Under the pieces are notes generated by a model that did not search any database, was not told the origin of the DNA, and was given only the letters and a program-made list of their open reading frames with translations. A stretch of DNA of 64,000 nucleotides from an uncultured Bacteroidales bacterium (GTDB lineage Bacteria; Bacteroidota; Bacteroidia; Bacteroidales; P3): positions 31,198 through 95,197 of the forward strand of contig CALGCG010000024.1 of the NCBI GenBank assembly GCA_937884485.1. The letters run 5' to 3'. Position 1 is the stretch's first letter. Each line of letters begins with the position of its first letter. The position numbers and the translations under genes are program-made. Shown here in pieces: positions 44,301 through 52,045 of the stretch.

Positions 44301-47300
44301 CAGCAGTCGTGCCACCGAGTTTGTCATCCCCGTGACGAGCGATATGAAGGATGGTTTCGTGGTGAACCTGACGGCTGTGCGCGACGGCCGGACCTTTAAT
44401 TATCAATACAAGGCGTTTGTCGTCAGGCCCGACCTGCGGCTGACGGTGGACATAGAGACCTTCCGCGACCGCCTGCAGCCCGGCGAGCAGGAGCGGTGGC
44501 ACCTGCGCATCGCCAGCGGCGACACCCTGGACGGGCAGCCCCGGAATGGTGTGGAGGCGAACCTCTGCCTGACGATGTACGACAAGGCGTTGGACGAGCT
44601 CCGGGACCACCGCTATGGTTTCTGGCCATGGTTCTTCGAGTCGCAGGATGTCAGGGTGTATGAGATGGGTATGCGTACCGGCACGATGACAGGAAAGGGG
44701 AATTTGCCGCCCTTCAGCGGCCGGCAGATTGCCAGCATGAATCGGCCGATGTTCGGACTTGCCCTGCCGTCGTCGGACGACTATTGCCGTCAGGTGGCCC
44801 TGCGTTTCTATCCCGGTGTTGTCAGGGGAACCATCGTCGATGCCAAGACCGGCGAGGCGTTGCCATTTGTGGCTGTCGTGCTGAAGAGGAACGGCAAGAT
44901 GGTGACAGCCACCTCCACCGACTTCGACGGAATTTTTGTCATAAATAAGATTCCCGCAGGCGAATACGAATTGGAGGTGTCTTATGTGGGTTACAAGCGC
45001 TTGAATCAACGGGTGACCATCGGCGCAGGCGTTGGCCAACGCTGGAACATCGCGTTGTCGTCCACGGCAACCTCCCTGGAGTGTGTGGAGATAGTGGCAG
45101 ACAAGGTGCCGGTCATCGAGGTTGGCACCGCTGAGAGCGGCGCACGCTTGTCGGCAGATGACATAGCCCGCATGCCGGGAAACAGCGTCGAGGAGATTGT
45201 GGCCGCCGTGGGCGGCATGGGCTACAGCGATGCCCGAGGAGAGGTGACCATGCAGGGCGGCGTGCGCAAGCGCACGGGGGTGAATGTGCCCAAGTCGGCC
45301 ATTGCGGAGTTTCAGCCCCTGCTGCAGTTCGATGGCCGCGCCGGCGAGGCCCCGGCGCTGAGGAAGAACCTGTCGGCCGTGGCCCTGTTCGAGCCTGCCC
45401 TGCGCAGCGACAAAGAGGGCAGGGTGGAGGTGTCGTTCACCATGCCCGACGGCCTCACACAGTGGCAGTTGCACGGCTTCGCCTGGACCGACGACTTCCA
45501 GGTGGGCGTCCTCGACCGCACGCTCTACACGCAGAAGGACCTGATGGTGCAGCCCCTCATGCCCCGCTTCCTGCGTCAGGGCGACACCACGGAGATCCGC
45601 GCCAAGGTCTCCAACCTCACCGACAGCGCCATGACTGTGGTGGTGACATTCGAAGTGGGAAGCGTGGAGAGTGGCCGAGTGACTGAGTGGCAGAGTGGCT
45701 GGGAGGCTGAGTGTCGGGTAGAGGCACATAGCAGCTCCGTTGTCTCTTTCCGGGTTCCGGTGGAGAACGACTGGCACATGGTCGACTACAAAATCTCAGC
45801 CACCCAGTCACTTGGCCACTCAGCCACTCAGTCACTTAGTCACTCAGCCACCCAGTCACTCAGCCACTCAGTCACTCAGCCACTCAGCCACTCAGTCACT
45901 CACCATCACACCGACGGCGAACAGGGGCGGCTGCCCGTGCTCTCGAATCGCGAGCGCGTCACCACAAGCCGCCTGCTCTACATTGCCGGCACCACCGACC
46001 CTGCCCATCCGAAGACGGCCAGCTACAGCTTCAACTTTTCTCCCCTCGACTCTGTCTCCGTGGCGTTCAACGCCAGCCCGATGGACTATGCCGTGCAGGC
46101 GTTGCCGCAGTTCAAGCGCCATCGTATGCCGGGCAACCTCTATCTGGCCAACAGCATCTATGTCAACCACCTCTCCTCGACCCTCCTGCCGCTCAGCGAC
46201 AAGGATCGCAAGCGCAAGGTCAAGCAGGTGCGCGACGATTTGCACAACCTCCTGCAGAATCAGACTTCGCGGGGCGGATGGAGCTGGATGCCCGGAGGCA
46301 AGGAGACAAGTCTCCACATCACCGCCGCCATCCTCGAACGCCTCGCCTGCTGTACCTCGCTCATGTCGGGCGATTACTACAAGCGCTATTGGAAGACCGC
46401 CGTCGCAGCCCTCGACAAAGAGGTGGTCCGGTGCTATCAGCAGTCAACCCAGCCACTCAATGGGACGCAGGCTGCCAGCCTGCGATATGGAGCGTGGGCT
46501 GCCAGCCCGCGATCACTCTCCACCCTCTTCGCCCGCAGTTTCTACCTCGATATGTTCCCCATCGCCGAGTGCGACAGCATTACCCGCGAGGCCTACGACT
46601 ACTATTACCGCCGTTGCAGGGTGCAGACGGCGCAGGAACTCTCCCTCATGAGTCAGGGGCAGCTTGCGCTCCTCATGCTGCGCATGGGCGATACGGCCGA
46701 GGCCGTCGCCATGGCCAACCGCATCAAAGAGATGGCCCATACGGACGAGCAACAGGGCATGTACTGGGCGGGGAACGTCGGCGGCTACGGATGGCACCAG
46801 CGCCCGGTGGAGACGGCATCGCTACTGGTGGATGTCTTCGCCGATGTGCTGAAGGACTGGGAGTCTGTGAACCGCATACAGCAATGGATCCTCTCCGCCA
46901 AGCAGGGCACCACGTGGAAGACCGATATGGCCACGGCCAGCGCCGTCGCAGCCCTCCTGCGGCAGCCTGCCGACACCGTCCGTTCCCTCCCTGCCACCCT
47001 CACCGTCAACGGCCAGCCCTATGAGGAGTTCAAGCAGAGCCATGCCGGCGAGGACGCCGGCGCTCCAAAGGAGCCAGCAACTCTCAATTTTCAATTAGAG
47101 AACCCCTCGCCCTATCCCGCCTGGGGGGCGGTCTTCTGCAGCCGTGAGCTGCCGCTGGACAGCATCCGCTACGACGGCACCGCCATCAGCCTACGCAAGA
47201 CCCTCAGCCTGGTCGCTGCCGACGGCAGCCTCCGCCTCCTCGGCCCCGACGCCGTGCTGCATGTCGGCGACCGAGTGCGTGTGCATATTGACATATACTG

Positions 47301-47619
47301 CGAGCGCGACATGGACAACATGGTCCTCGTCGACCAGCGTGCCGCCGCCTTCGAGCCGGTGAGCACCGCCAGCGGATGGCAGTGGTGCTGTGGCGTCGGC
47401 TCGGCCGACAACGACGGCCTGCGCTACTATGTCGACGTGCGCGACGAAAGCCACAACTGCTACATCGACCGCCTCAACGAGGGCCGCTACTACGTGGAGT
47501 ACGACCTCTGGGTCCGCCATGCCGGCACCTTCGAGGGCGGCATCGGCGTGCTCCGCAGCGTCTATGCCCCCGAATTCCGCGCCAACACCCCGTCCGCCAA
47601 ACTTAGGGTAGCGGATTGA
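41386..47619 (+). CDS. Alpha-2-macroglobulin-like secreted protein with an inserted CarboxypepD-regulatory-like domain
   Basis: 2077 aa from MKGRRFFALAVFVVSAFSVYG (signal peptide; two earlier in-frame ATGs are less likely). An MG2-like domain is near residue 535 (DRPIYRLGDTVRFSCVAY). Near 1143, VRGTIVDAKTGEALPFVAVV begins a carboxypeptidase-regulatory-like fold followed by a TonB-plug-like stretch (MPGNSVEEIVAAVGGMG; TMQGGVRKRTG). The A2M domain follows near 1325 (SAVALFEPALRSDKEGRVEV; LYTQKDLMVQPLMPRF). The thioester CxEQ motif is absent (GNLYLANSIYVNHL there). Three repeat tracts interrupt the gene in frame. Such proteins may guard the periplasm or surface against proteases, but the plug-like insert is unexplained. 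Confidence 0.85.
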   Translation: MKGRRFFALAVFVVSAFSVYGQKDFGGSRLDTLIGNGQYATAYPLAQEQYRQALQKGGSDLLSSAFYLTALDYAYSKIPVDSALARYSLLAHRLQGVDRAVAYVFLYQTYRKLYDRFGYLMHNREKPSDDPMRHPRFWHWRRMEDTLRVCVDSVLAQAEALRTADVRSYSWIGVGENGAPVADSSLLGTLVQALLSPCHAFSDSLEQSLHRRVSALYADGSDEMRLWLDLYRLEGNYHDSVLAALDSLKQHYMPRLQSLEMKAWMDYRRALCLSYAEHKVEAERLCLEVERTYAGTCGACWCRELRREICAPGFKVSYNTTESSRRSRLAMVEGRNMRWVDFRLVPRDSVPDSLRRAHRMDTLRTLPATKEWRQELPDAADHLTHRHLVALPPVPQGDYYLVAMTDSLFCYNDYQSADAVFIAYNFDRAAGKMTCLQPSSGYLVDRVTGQPLVGRRVTLHLEGTLSDRDLHRRQRTDKEGYFHFPVSSSRYLFQVANGLSADVDGYEYEYGDDLYYRAVRSNMVAKPDSKHLEIIMADRPIYRLGDTVRFSCVAYKEKNSGEAWEKRLKPASKVRLLATFGDTDYDAKDTLFLTTDKHGRCWGEFVIPPDGKNGTYTLRVVEPDYESTLRETYNGYCGVEVEAYKAPRFAVTLSTTAEGAADTGSARRFGQPITVYGAAMSFSGAPMTGAKVKWEVSCERMVDPWQSTSIANNFPYADSLVVDDDGLFQFTFTPQRDDIVAGTPALRTYIYTAYVRVMDADGELHEQRLAFHVSDADGYCVVTTDDLSHLTFVYNNFDHQPLKGDVHVELYQLRQPDTLRVLHRLMQEHPDARWVGSRAAFREAFPHLAFSPEEGDRHLWPVVAKRYEGTTGERRLDIDGLPSGLYRVSISTPDGERHDTLINHVARGGRVTGNDVVWLRSTPDRGNPYAAVSVRVGDTVRFELGSPFGEQPLYYCVSHAAKVYRRGMMVLDSSRATEFVIPVTSDMKDGFVVNLTAVRDGRTFNYQYKAFVVRPDLRLTVDIETFRDRLQPGEQERWHLRIASGDTLDGQPRNGVEANLCLTMYDKALDELRDHRYGFWPWFFESQDVRVYEMGMRTGTMTGKGNLPPFSGRQIASMNRPMFGLALPSSDDYCRQVALRFYPGVVRGTIVDAKTGEALPFVAVVLKRNGKMVTATSTDFDGIFVINKIPAGEYELEVSYVGYKRLNQRVTIGAGVGQRWNIALSSTATSLECVEIVADKVPVIEVGTAESGARLSADDIARMPGNSVEEIVAAVGGMGYSDARGEVTMQGGVRKRTGVNVPKSAIAEFQPLLQFDGRAGEAPALRKNLSAVALFEPALRSDKEGRVEVSFTMPDGLTQWQLHGFAWTDDFQVGVLDRTLYTQKDLMVQPLMPRFLRQGDTTEIRAKVSNLTDSAMTVVVTFEVGSVESGRVTEWQSGWEAECRVEAHSSSVVSFRVPVENDWHMVDYKISATQSLGHSATQSLSHSATQSLSHSVTQPLSHSVTHHHTDGEQGRLPVLSNRERVTTSRLLYIAGTTDPAHPKTASYSFNFSPLDSVSVAFNASPMDYAVQALPQFKRHRMPGNLYLANSIYVNHLSSTLLPLSDKDRKRKVKQVRDDLHNLLQNQTSRGGWSWMPGGKETSLHITAAILERLACCTSLMSGDYYKRYWKTAVAALDKEVVRCYQQSTQPLNGTQAASLRYGAWAASPRSLSTLFARSFYLDMFPIAECDSITREAYDYYYRRCRVQTAQELSLMSQGQLALLMLRMGDTAEAVAMANRIKEMAHTDEQQGMYWAGNVGGYGWHQRPVETASLLVDVFADVLKDWESVNRIQQWILSAKQGTTWKTDMATASAVAALLRQPADTVRSLPATLTVNGQPYEEFKQSHAGEDAGAPKEPATLNFQLENPSPYPAWGAVFCSRELPLDSIRYDGTAISLRKTLSLVAADGSLRLLGPDAVLHVGDRVRVHIDIYCERDMDNMVLVDQRAAAFEPVSTASGWQWCCGVGSADNDGLRYYVDVRDESHNCYIDRLNEGRYYVEYDLWVRHAGTFEGGIGVLRSVYAPEFRANTPSAKLRVAD
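45663..45714 (+). repeat. Octamer tract (GAGTGRCT-like), inverted relative to the next tract
   Basis: About six 8-bp units, the reverse complement of the CAGYCACT units at 45797-45903, in frame in the macroglobulin gene (residues about 1427-1443). The two tracts, 80 bp apart, could pair. Confidence 0.75.
45797..45903 (+). repeat. Octamer tract TCAGYCAC x13 in the macroglobulin gene
   Basis: Thirteen successive 8-bp units (TCAGCCAC/TCAGTCAC with few variants). Since three octamers equal eight codons, the protein shows an 8-residue repeat, SATQSLSH. The tract ends in CACCATCAC (His-His-His). Confidence 0.92.
46463..46513 (+). repeat. Two tandem palindromic units GGAxCGxxGGCTGCCAGCC in frame
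   Basis: GGACGCAGGCTGCCAGCC and GGAGCGTGGGCTGCCAGCC, each followed by xGCGAT, 26 bp apart; each has a GGCTG/CAGCC stem. They encode GTQAASLRYGAWAASPR in the macroglobulin protein. Confidence 0.75.
47044..47066 (-). repeat. Palindromic repeat copy GGAGCGCCGGCGTCC (minus orientation) in the macroglobulin gene
   Basis: The minus strand reads GGAGCGCCGGCGTCC followed by TCGCCGGC. It matches 54319-54340 except for one extra T. It is preceded on that strand by GCTCCTTTG, the head of the transposase-linked repeats. In frame (HAGEDAGAPKEPA). Confidence 0.78.
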
Positions 47620-47852
47620 TTTTCACGATGGGAGAACATCGGATGTGAGTCTATAGGTTTTACTCCCCTTTTACTCCCCTTTTTATCATCTTTTACTCAA
47701 ATTCTGCCTGGGTGTAGGGTAGGTCTAGGGATCGTCCTATATCGCTAAGGTGCTTTTTTATTCAGTGTTGCATTTGCAACTGGAACTTAGGCAGCAGGAA
47801 TCGCCCGTCGCCGGCAGGGCTGTGGCCGGCTATTGTGGAAAATGCTACCTCT

Positions 47853-48833
47853 CTAAAAACCAACTTGGCAATTCAGATATGCCGAGTAAACACTTTCGGC
47901 ATTGTCGGCTTTCGGCATTGCCATCCTGAAATTGGGGGCTATCTTTACATATTTGCCGATTTTGAATTGGGCGCCCAGGATGGCTGCCGATTCGTCGTTC
48001 GCGCCGTTCCAGCCGCTACGGGAATACAGGTCGTCCAATCGCACAAACAGGGATATGCCTTTGGGCAGGTTTACCATAGCGTACAGCGAGTAGCCGCTCA
48101 GGTCGGCATCCGCCACGCCCGATGTGTTGGCCATATAGCTGTATTCGGCCCCGACGGCAAACCGCTCGTGGCGGTAGCCTGCAAAAGCCGCCAGGTTTGC
48201 CGTGTTCTCTCGCCCCTCCGCTCCGCTCTCGTTCAAGCCTCCGTACAGGCGGATATGGAAACCTTCGGCCGGAGTGAGCGTCACGCCCAAGCCGTAGTTC
48301 AGACCGTCCCCTGCCTGAATCTTCTTATAACCCTCGCCGTTCACCACAATGGCGTCGGCCGAAATCCAGTCGGCAATCCGATAGGCTGCAGAGAGGCCCA
48401 AATCGGCACTGCTGCCGAACTTGTACTCGTCCTGGAAAGACTTCCAGATGTAGCGATAGCCCCAGAACTTCTCCTGAAACTTGAATTGCGTGGTCGAAAT
48501 AAGTCCGCCGTTCAACGCAAGGCGGCCGCTCTCCCACGACACCATCGCGTGCTTGATATAAGCAATGCGTTGGTAGTCGCTCACATCGGCCGACTTGCCG
48601 ATGTCCAGCACCCCCTTGACCGACAGCCCGCTTCCGAGCTTGTATTCATAACCCAGGTAGCTTCTGTCCAGTTCAAAGCCCCGATTGTCATTCTCCGAGC
48701 CGAAGCCCGTGTGGAAATTTCCGAACACCTGCACAATCGCTTTGCCCTTCGGCTCCCCGATTTCAGCGTTCCTTTCCTGCGCCACGCCACTGATAGAAGT
48801 GGCTAACGCCAATAAAATCATCATTTTGTTCAT
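47853..48833 (-). CDS. Outer-membrane porin, probably for phosphate
   Basis: 326 aa from MNKMMILLALATSISGVAQ (signal peptide). The mature protein alternates short hydrophobic strands with polar turns (GKAIVQVFGNFHTGFG; RSYLGYEYKLGSGLSVKGVL; FHIRLYGGLNES) and ends in the aromatic strand YSAYLNCQVGF, as in beta-barrels of the OprO/P-like or general porin type. It diverges from the PiT phosphate transporter gene with a 163-bp gap, which is the reason for suggesting phosphate as substrate. A -7 box TATTTTTG lies upstream at 48866-48859 on its strand. The convergent gap 47620-47852 holds a GCCGGC hairpin (47810-47830) without a T-run and no gene. Confidence 0.75.
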   Translation of the reverse strand: MNKMMILLALATSISGVAQERNAEIGEPKGKAIVQVFGNFHTGFGSENDNRGFELDRSYLGYEYKLGSGLSVKGVLDIGKSADVSDYQRIAYIKHAMVSWESGRLALNGGLISTTQFKFQEKFWGYRYIWKSFQDEYKFGSSADLGLSAAYRIADWISADAIVVNGEGYKKIQAGDGLNYGLGVTLTPAEGFHIRLYGGLNESGAEGRENTANLAAFAGYRHERFAVGAEYSYMANTSGVADADLSGYSLYAMVNLPKGISLFVRLDDLYSRSGWNGANDESAAILGAQFKIGKYVKIAPNFRMAMPKADNAESVYSAYLNCQVGF

Positions 48834-48996
48834 AATATCGTATGTTTTAATCACGCTGCAAAAATAGATTGGCGATATTACAACGGTATGACATTTTTTA
48901 TGAAAATTTGCCTCGTAACAATCTTTTCATTTCATCTTAACAGCTTTGTAATATGAGCCCGCTATTTTTGCGGTTGGAAATAAACATTAAGAGAAA

Positions 48997-51249
48997 ATGG
49001 AAACAACTTGTTATCTGATCATTATTGTGTTTCTGCTGGTGTTGGCAGTGGTGGATTTGTTTGTCGGAGTCAGCAACGACGCCGTCAATTTTATGAATTC
49101 GGCCATCGGGGCCAAGGTGGCGCGGTTCCGCACCGTGATCATCGTTGCCTCGGTTGGAATCGTTGCCGGAGCTATGCTGTCGGCGGGGATGATGGATGTG
49201 GCGCGGCACGGCATTATGCAGCCGTCGTACTTCTCGTTTCGCGAGGTGATGATGCTGTTTCTGGCCGTGATGGTGACGGATGTGATTGTGCTTGACGTGT
49301 TCAACTCGCACGGTATGCCCACCTCCACGACCGTGTCGTTGGTGTTCGAGCTTTTGGGCGGCACTTTCGTTCTGGCACTGCTCAAGATGTCGGCCGACGG
49401 CAGCCTGGCGATGTCCGACCTGCTCAATTCCAGCAAGGCGTTGTCGGTCATCATCGCCATCTTTGTCAGCGTCGCGCTCGCTTTCGTCACGGGTGCCGTG
49501 GTGCAGTGGATTTCGCGTCTGATTTTCACTTTCCGCATCCACAGGCATCCTTACGCCGAGGCGTTCTTCGGCGGCATCGCCTTCACGGTGCTCGCCTATT
49601 TCATTTTCATCAAGGGGCTTTCGGGCACTCCGTTTATCGGCGAGGAGACGAAGGCGTGGATTGTGCAGAACACGGGGATGCTGTTGTTCTGCATATTCTG
49701 CGTGACGACATTCGTTTCGTTCTTCCTCGTCATTGCGCGGGTGAACATATTCCGCCTGGTCGTTCTGTTTGGGACATTCGCTTTGGCGATGGCTTTCGCA
49801 AGCAACGACCTGGTAAACTTCGTCGGTGTGCCCCTCGCCGGGCTGTCCTCCTTCCAAGACTGGATGCAACACGGCGCGCCCGACCCCGACGGCTTTATGA
49901 TGACCTCGCTGATGGAGTCGGAGAAATCGCCGTTTGGCTATCTGGCCGTCGCCGGGGTGATAATGATTGTGGCACTGGCCACCTCGAAGAAAGCCCAGAA
50001 TGTGGTGAAGACCGAGGTGGGCCTGGGCCGACAGGACGAGAGCGACGAGATGTTCGGCTCCAGCCAGGCAGCGCGTACCATAGTGCGTTCGGCGCAAGCG
50101 GCCAAGACGGCCGTTTCGAGCATCACCCCACGTTGGCTTCGCCGGGCCATACGGCAGCGTTTCGACACCGAGAATGCCGAAATGCCGGGCGGCGCATCGT
50201 TCGATATGGTGCGGGCATCGGTCAACCTGGTGCTGGCATCGGTATTGATAGTCATCGGCACCAACTACAAACTGCCGCTCTCCACCACCTACGTGACTTT
50301 TATGGTGGCAATGGGAACAAGTCTTGCCGACGGCGCGTGGGGACGCGACAGCGCTGTGTTCCGTGTCACGGGAGTCCTCAGCGTCATCGGTGGCTGGTTC
50401 CTCACGGCCGGCATTGCCTTTGTCTCGTGCGCCCTGGTCTGCCTGCTGTTCTATTTTGGCGGCTTCATCGCTATGTTTGCCTTGATGATTTTGGCGGCAT
50501 TCATCGTGGTGAAGGGCAACATCACCTACCGCAAGAAAAAACTGGAGGACAAGGACGCGCTTCTCGCTTCCATTATGCACAGCCACGACGCAGAGATTGT
50601 GTGGGATCTGCTGAGAAAACATATCAGCCATACGCAGAGCGACACCTGCCGTTTCACCGCCGAACAATACAACCGCATCCTCGACGGTCTGACGACGGAG
50701 AACCTTAAAGGGTTGCGCGCCACGCAACTGCTGCTGAAAGACAAACAGGAGGAGCTGAAAAAGGTGCGCCACCGCGAGTTTGTCGCTTTGCACCGCATTC
50801 CCGAGGACATCGCACTGGAACACAACACCTGGTTCCATCTTGGCGCCAACAGCAACCAGCAGTTCATCTACTGCCTGAAGCGGCTGCTCGAGCCGATAAA
50901 GGAGCATATCGACAACAACTTCAACCCCGTACCAGCGGCCTTTATGGAAGAGTTCCGCCCCATCCGCAACCGCATCGGCAATCTGATGGACGAGACTTGC
51001 GAGATGCTCACCACTTGCAGTTTCGACCACGAAAAAAGAGTGCTCGAGGAGGCCGAACTCTGCAAAAAAGAGCTCTCGGCCCTGCGCAAGACACACATCG
51101 ACCGTATGCAGAGGCGGACGGGCACAGCCGACTACAAAACATCGCTCATCTACTTGAACATCCTCCAGGAGAGTCAGGAACTGCTCAGCATAATGCGCCA
51201 CCAACTGAAAGCCGCACGCAAACTCCTCGCAGAGAGCAAGCGTTTTTAG
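48997..51249 (+). CDS. pit: PiT family inorganic phosphate transporter with a C-terminal PhoU-like region
   Basis: 750 aa. The N-terminal half carries both PiT signatures: LFVGVSNDAVNFMNSAIG near residue 24 and ASNDLVNFVGVPLAG near 270. SHGMPTSTTVSLVFELLGG and LPLSTTYVTFMVAMGTSLAD are the paired STT motifs of the inverted repeats. About 10-12 membrane helices are seen. Residues about 510-750 are soluble and helical (HDAEIVWDLLRKHISH onward), resembling the PhoU-like tail of some Bacteroidota PiT proteins. It moves phosphate with a cation across the inner membrane. The two-component genes follow in the same direction (52 bp). Confidence 0.92.
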   Translation: METTCYLIIIVFLLVLAVVDLFVGVSNDAVNFMNSAIGAKVARFRTVIIVASVGIVAGAMLSAGMMDVARHGIMQPSYFSFREVMMLFLAVMVTDVIVLDVFNSHGMPTSTTVSLVFELLGGTFVLALLKMSADGSLAMSDLLNSSKALSVIIAIFVSVALAFVTGAVVQWISRLIFTFRIHRHPYAEAFFGGIAFTVLAYFIFIKGLSGTPFIGEETKAWIVQNTGMLLFCIFCVTTFVSFFLVIARVNIFRLVVLFGTFALAMAFASNDLVNFVGVPLAGLSSFQDWMQHGAPDPDGFMMTSLMESEKSPFGYLAVAGVIMIVALATSKKAQNVVKTEVGLGRQDESDEMFGSSQAARTIVRSAQAAKTAVSSITPRWLRRAIRQRFDTENAEMPGGASFDMVRASVNLVLASVLIVIGTNYKLPLSTTYVTFMVAMGTSLADGAWGRDSAVFRVTGVLSVIGGWFLTAGIAFVSCALVCLLFYFGGFIAMFALMILAAFIVVKGNITYRKKKLEDKDALLASIMHSHDAEIVWDLLRKHISHTQSDTCRFTAEQYNRILDGLTTENLKGLRATQLLLKDKQEELKKVRHREFVALHRIPEDIALEHNTWFHLGANSNQQFIYCLKRLLEPIKEHIDNNFNPVPAAFMEEFRPIRNRIGNLMDETCEMLTTCSFDHEKRVLEEAELCKKELSALRKTHIDRMQRRTGTADYKTSLIYLNILQESQELLSIMRHQLKAARKLLAESKRF

Positions 51250-51301
51250 CCAAACACAATAAAAAACAGCATATTCCGTTTTATCCAATAATATTTGCCC
51301 T

Positions 51302-51994
51302 ATGATTAAAGACCGCACATACAACATTCTTGTTGTTGACGACGAAATCGACATTTGTCAGATACTGCAATATAATCTTGAGAAAGAAGGCTATTCCGTT
51401 GCGGTGGCAACATCCGCGGAAGAAGCCCTGCAAAACAACATTCCCGATTTCAACCTCTTGCTACTCGATGTGATGATGGACGGAATGTCGGGCTTCGAAC
51501 TGGCAAGTGCCTTGAAAAACAACGAGAAAACATCAGACATCCCTATTATCTTTCTGACGGCAAAGGATTCGGAACAGGACGTCTTGCACGGTTTCGGACT
51601 TGGTGCCGACGATTATATTTCCAAACCGTTCAGGATACTGGAACTGTTGGCCAGAGTCAAGGTCGTTTTAACCAGGTCGGAACGCAAAGAAAAACCGGCG
51701 AAGGACACCCTGCAATATGAGGGCATTGTGCTAAACACCAGCCAGAAAAAGGTACACGTCGACGGAGTGGAAGTCCCTTTCACAAGGACCGAGTTCGAAC
51801 TGCTGGCTTTGCTGCTGTCGGTTCGTGGACGAGTCCACTCCCGGCAAGAGTTGATTGACCGCATCTGGCCCAACGATGCCACGGTGATGGACCGGACGGT
51901 CGACGTGAACATCCTGAGGATACGGAAAAAGATTAAGCCCTATTCTTCGTGTATCGGGACAAAGATGGGCTACGGTTATTATTTCAAGGACTGA
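51302..51994 (+). CDS. PhoB-like response regulator (OmpR family)
   Basis: 230 aa. The receiver domain has ILVVDDEIDICQIL (acidic pocket), LLLLDVMMDG with the phosphoacceptor Asp56, and FLTAKDSEQD with the conserved Thr/Lys. The C-terminal winged helix shows FTRTEFELLALLLSVRGRV and DRTVDVNILRIRKKI, then GYGYYF, as in OmpR/PhoB DNA-binding domains. It directly follows the phosphate transporter gene and precedes a histidine kinase gene, so control of phosphate uptake is the natural guess. DNA targets could include the porin-pit gap (48834-48996), where TAACA motifs recur. Confidence 0.92.
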   Translation: MIKDRTYNILVVDDEIDICQILQYNLEKEGYSVAVATSAEEALQNNIPDFNLLLLDVMMDGMSGFELASALKNNEKTSDIPIIFLTAKDSEQDVLHGFGLGADDYISKPFRILELLARVKVVLTRSERKEKPAKDTLQYEGIVLNTSQKKVHVDGVEVPFTRTEFELLALLLSVRGRVHSRQELIDRIWPNDATVMDRTVDVNILRIRKKIKPYSSCIGTKMGYGYYFKD

Positions 51995-52041
51995 CCACTA
52001 ACGCAATAACACACTAACGCACTAACGCATTAACGCATTAA
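51993..52041 (+). repeat. Octamer tract CACTAACG between regulator and kinase genes
   Basis: Five to six 8-bp units (CACTAACG, CATTAACG and variants) fill the 51-bp gap between the stop of the response regulator and the start of the kinase gene, including its leader. Confidence 0.8.
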
Positions 52042-52045
52042 ATAT

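Noticed and set aside
42925..45777. 950-codon open frame on the minus strand, and others on both strands across 41.3-47.6 kb
   Set aside because: Shadows of the macroglobulin-like gene, which has a signal peptide and recognisable domains; the antisense peptides are low-complexity His/Gly/Val-rich.
48937..51354. Very long open frame on the minus strand (about 805 codons)
   Set aside because: Exactly antisense to the PiT transporter gene, whose GC-rich third positions keep the other strand open. Its peptide is His/Gln/Arg-rich and matches no fold.
51993..52041. Octamer tract considered as a PhoB box array
   Set aside because: Period is 8 rather than the 11 bp of PHO boxes, and it lies between two co-directional genes rather than upstream of the transporter.
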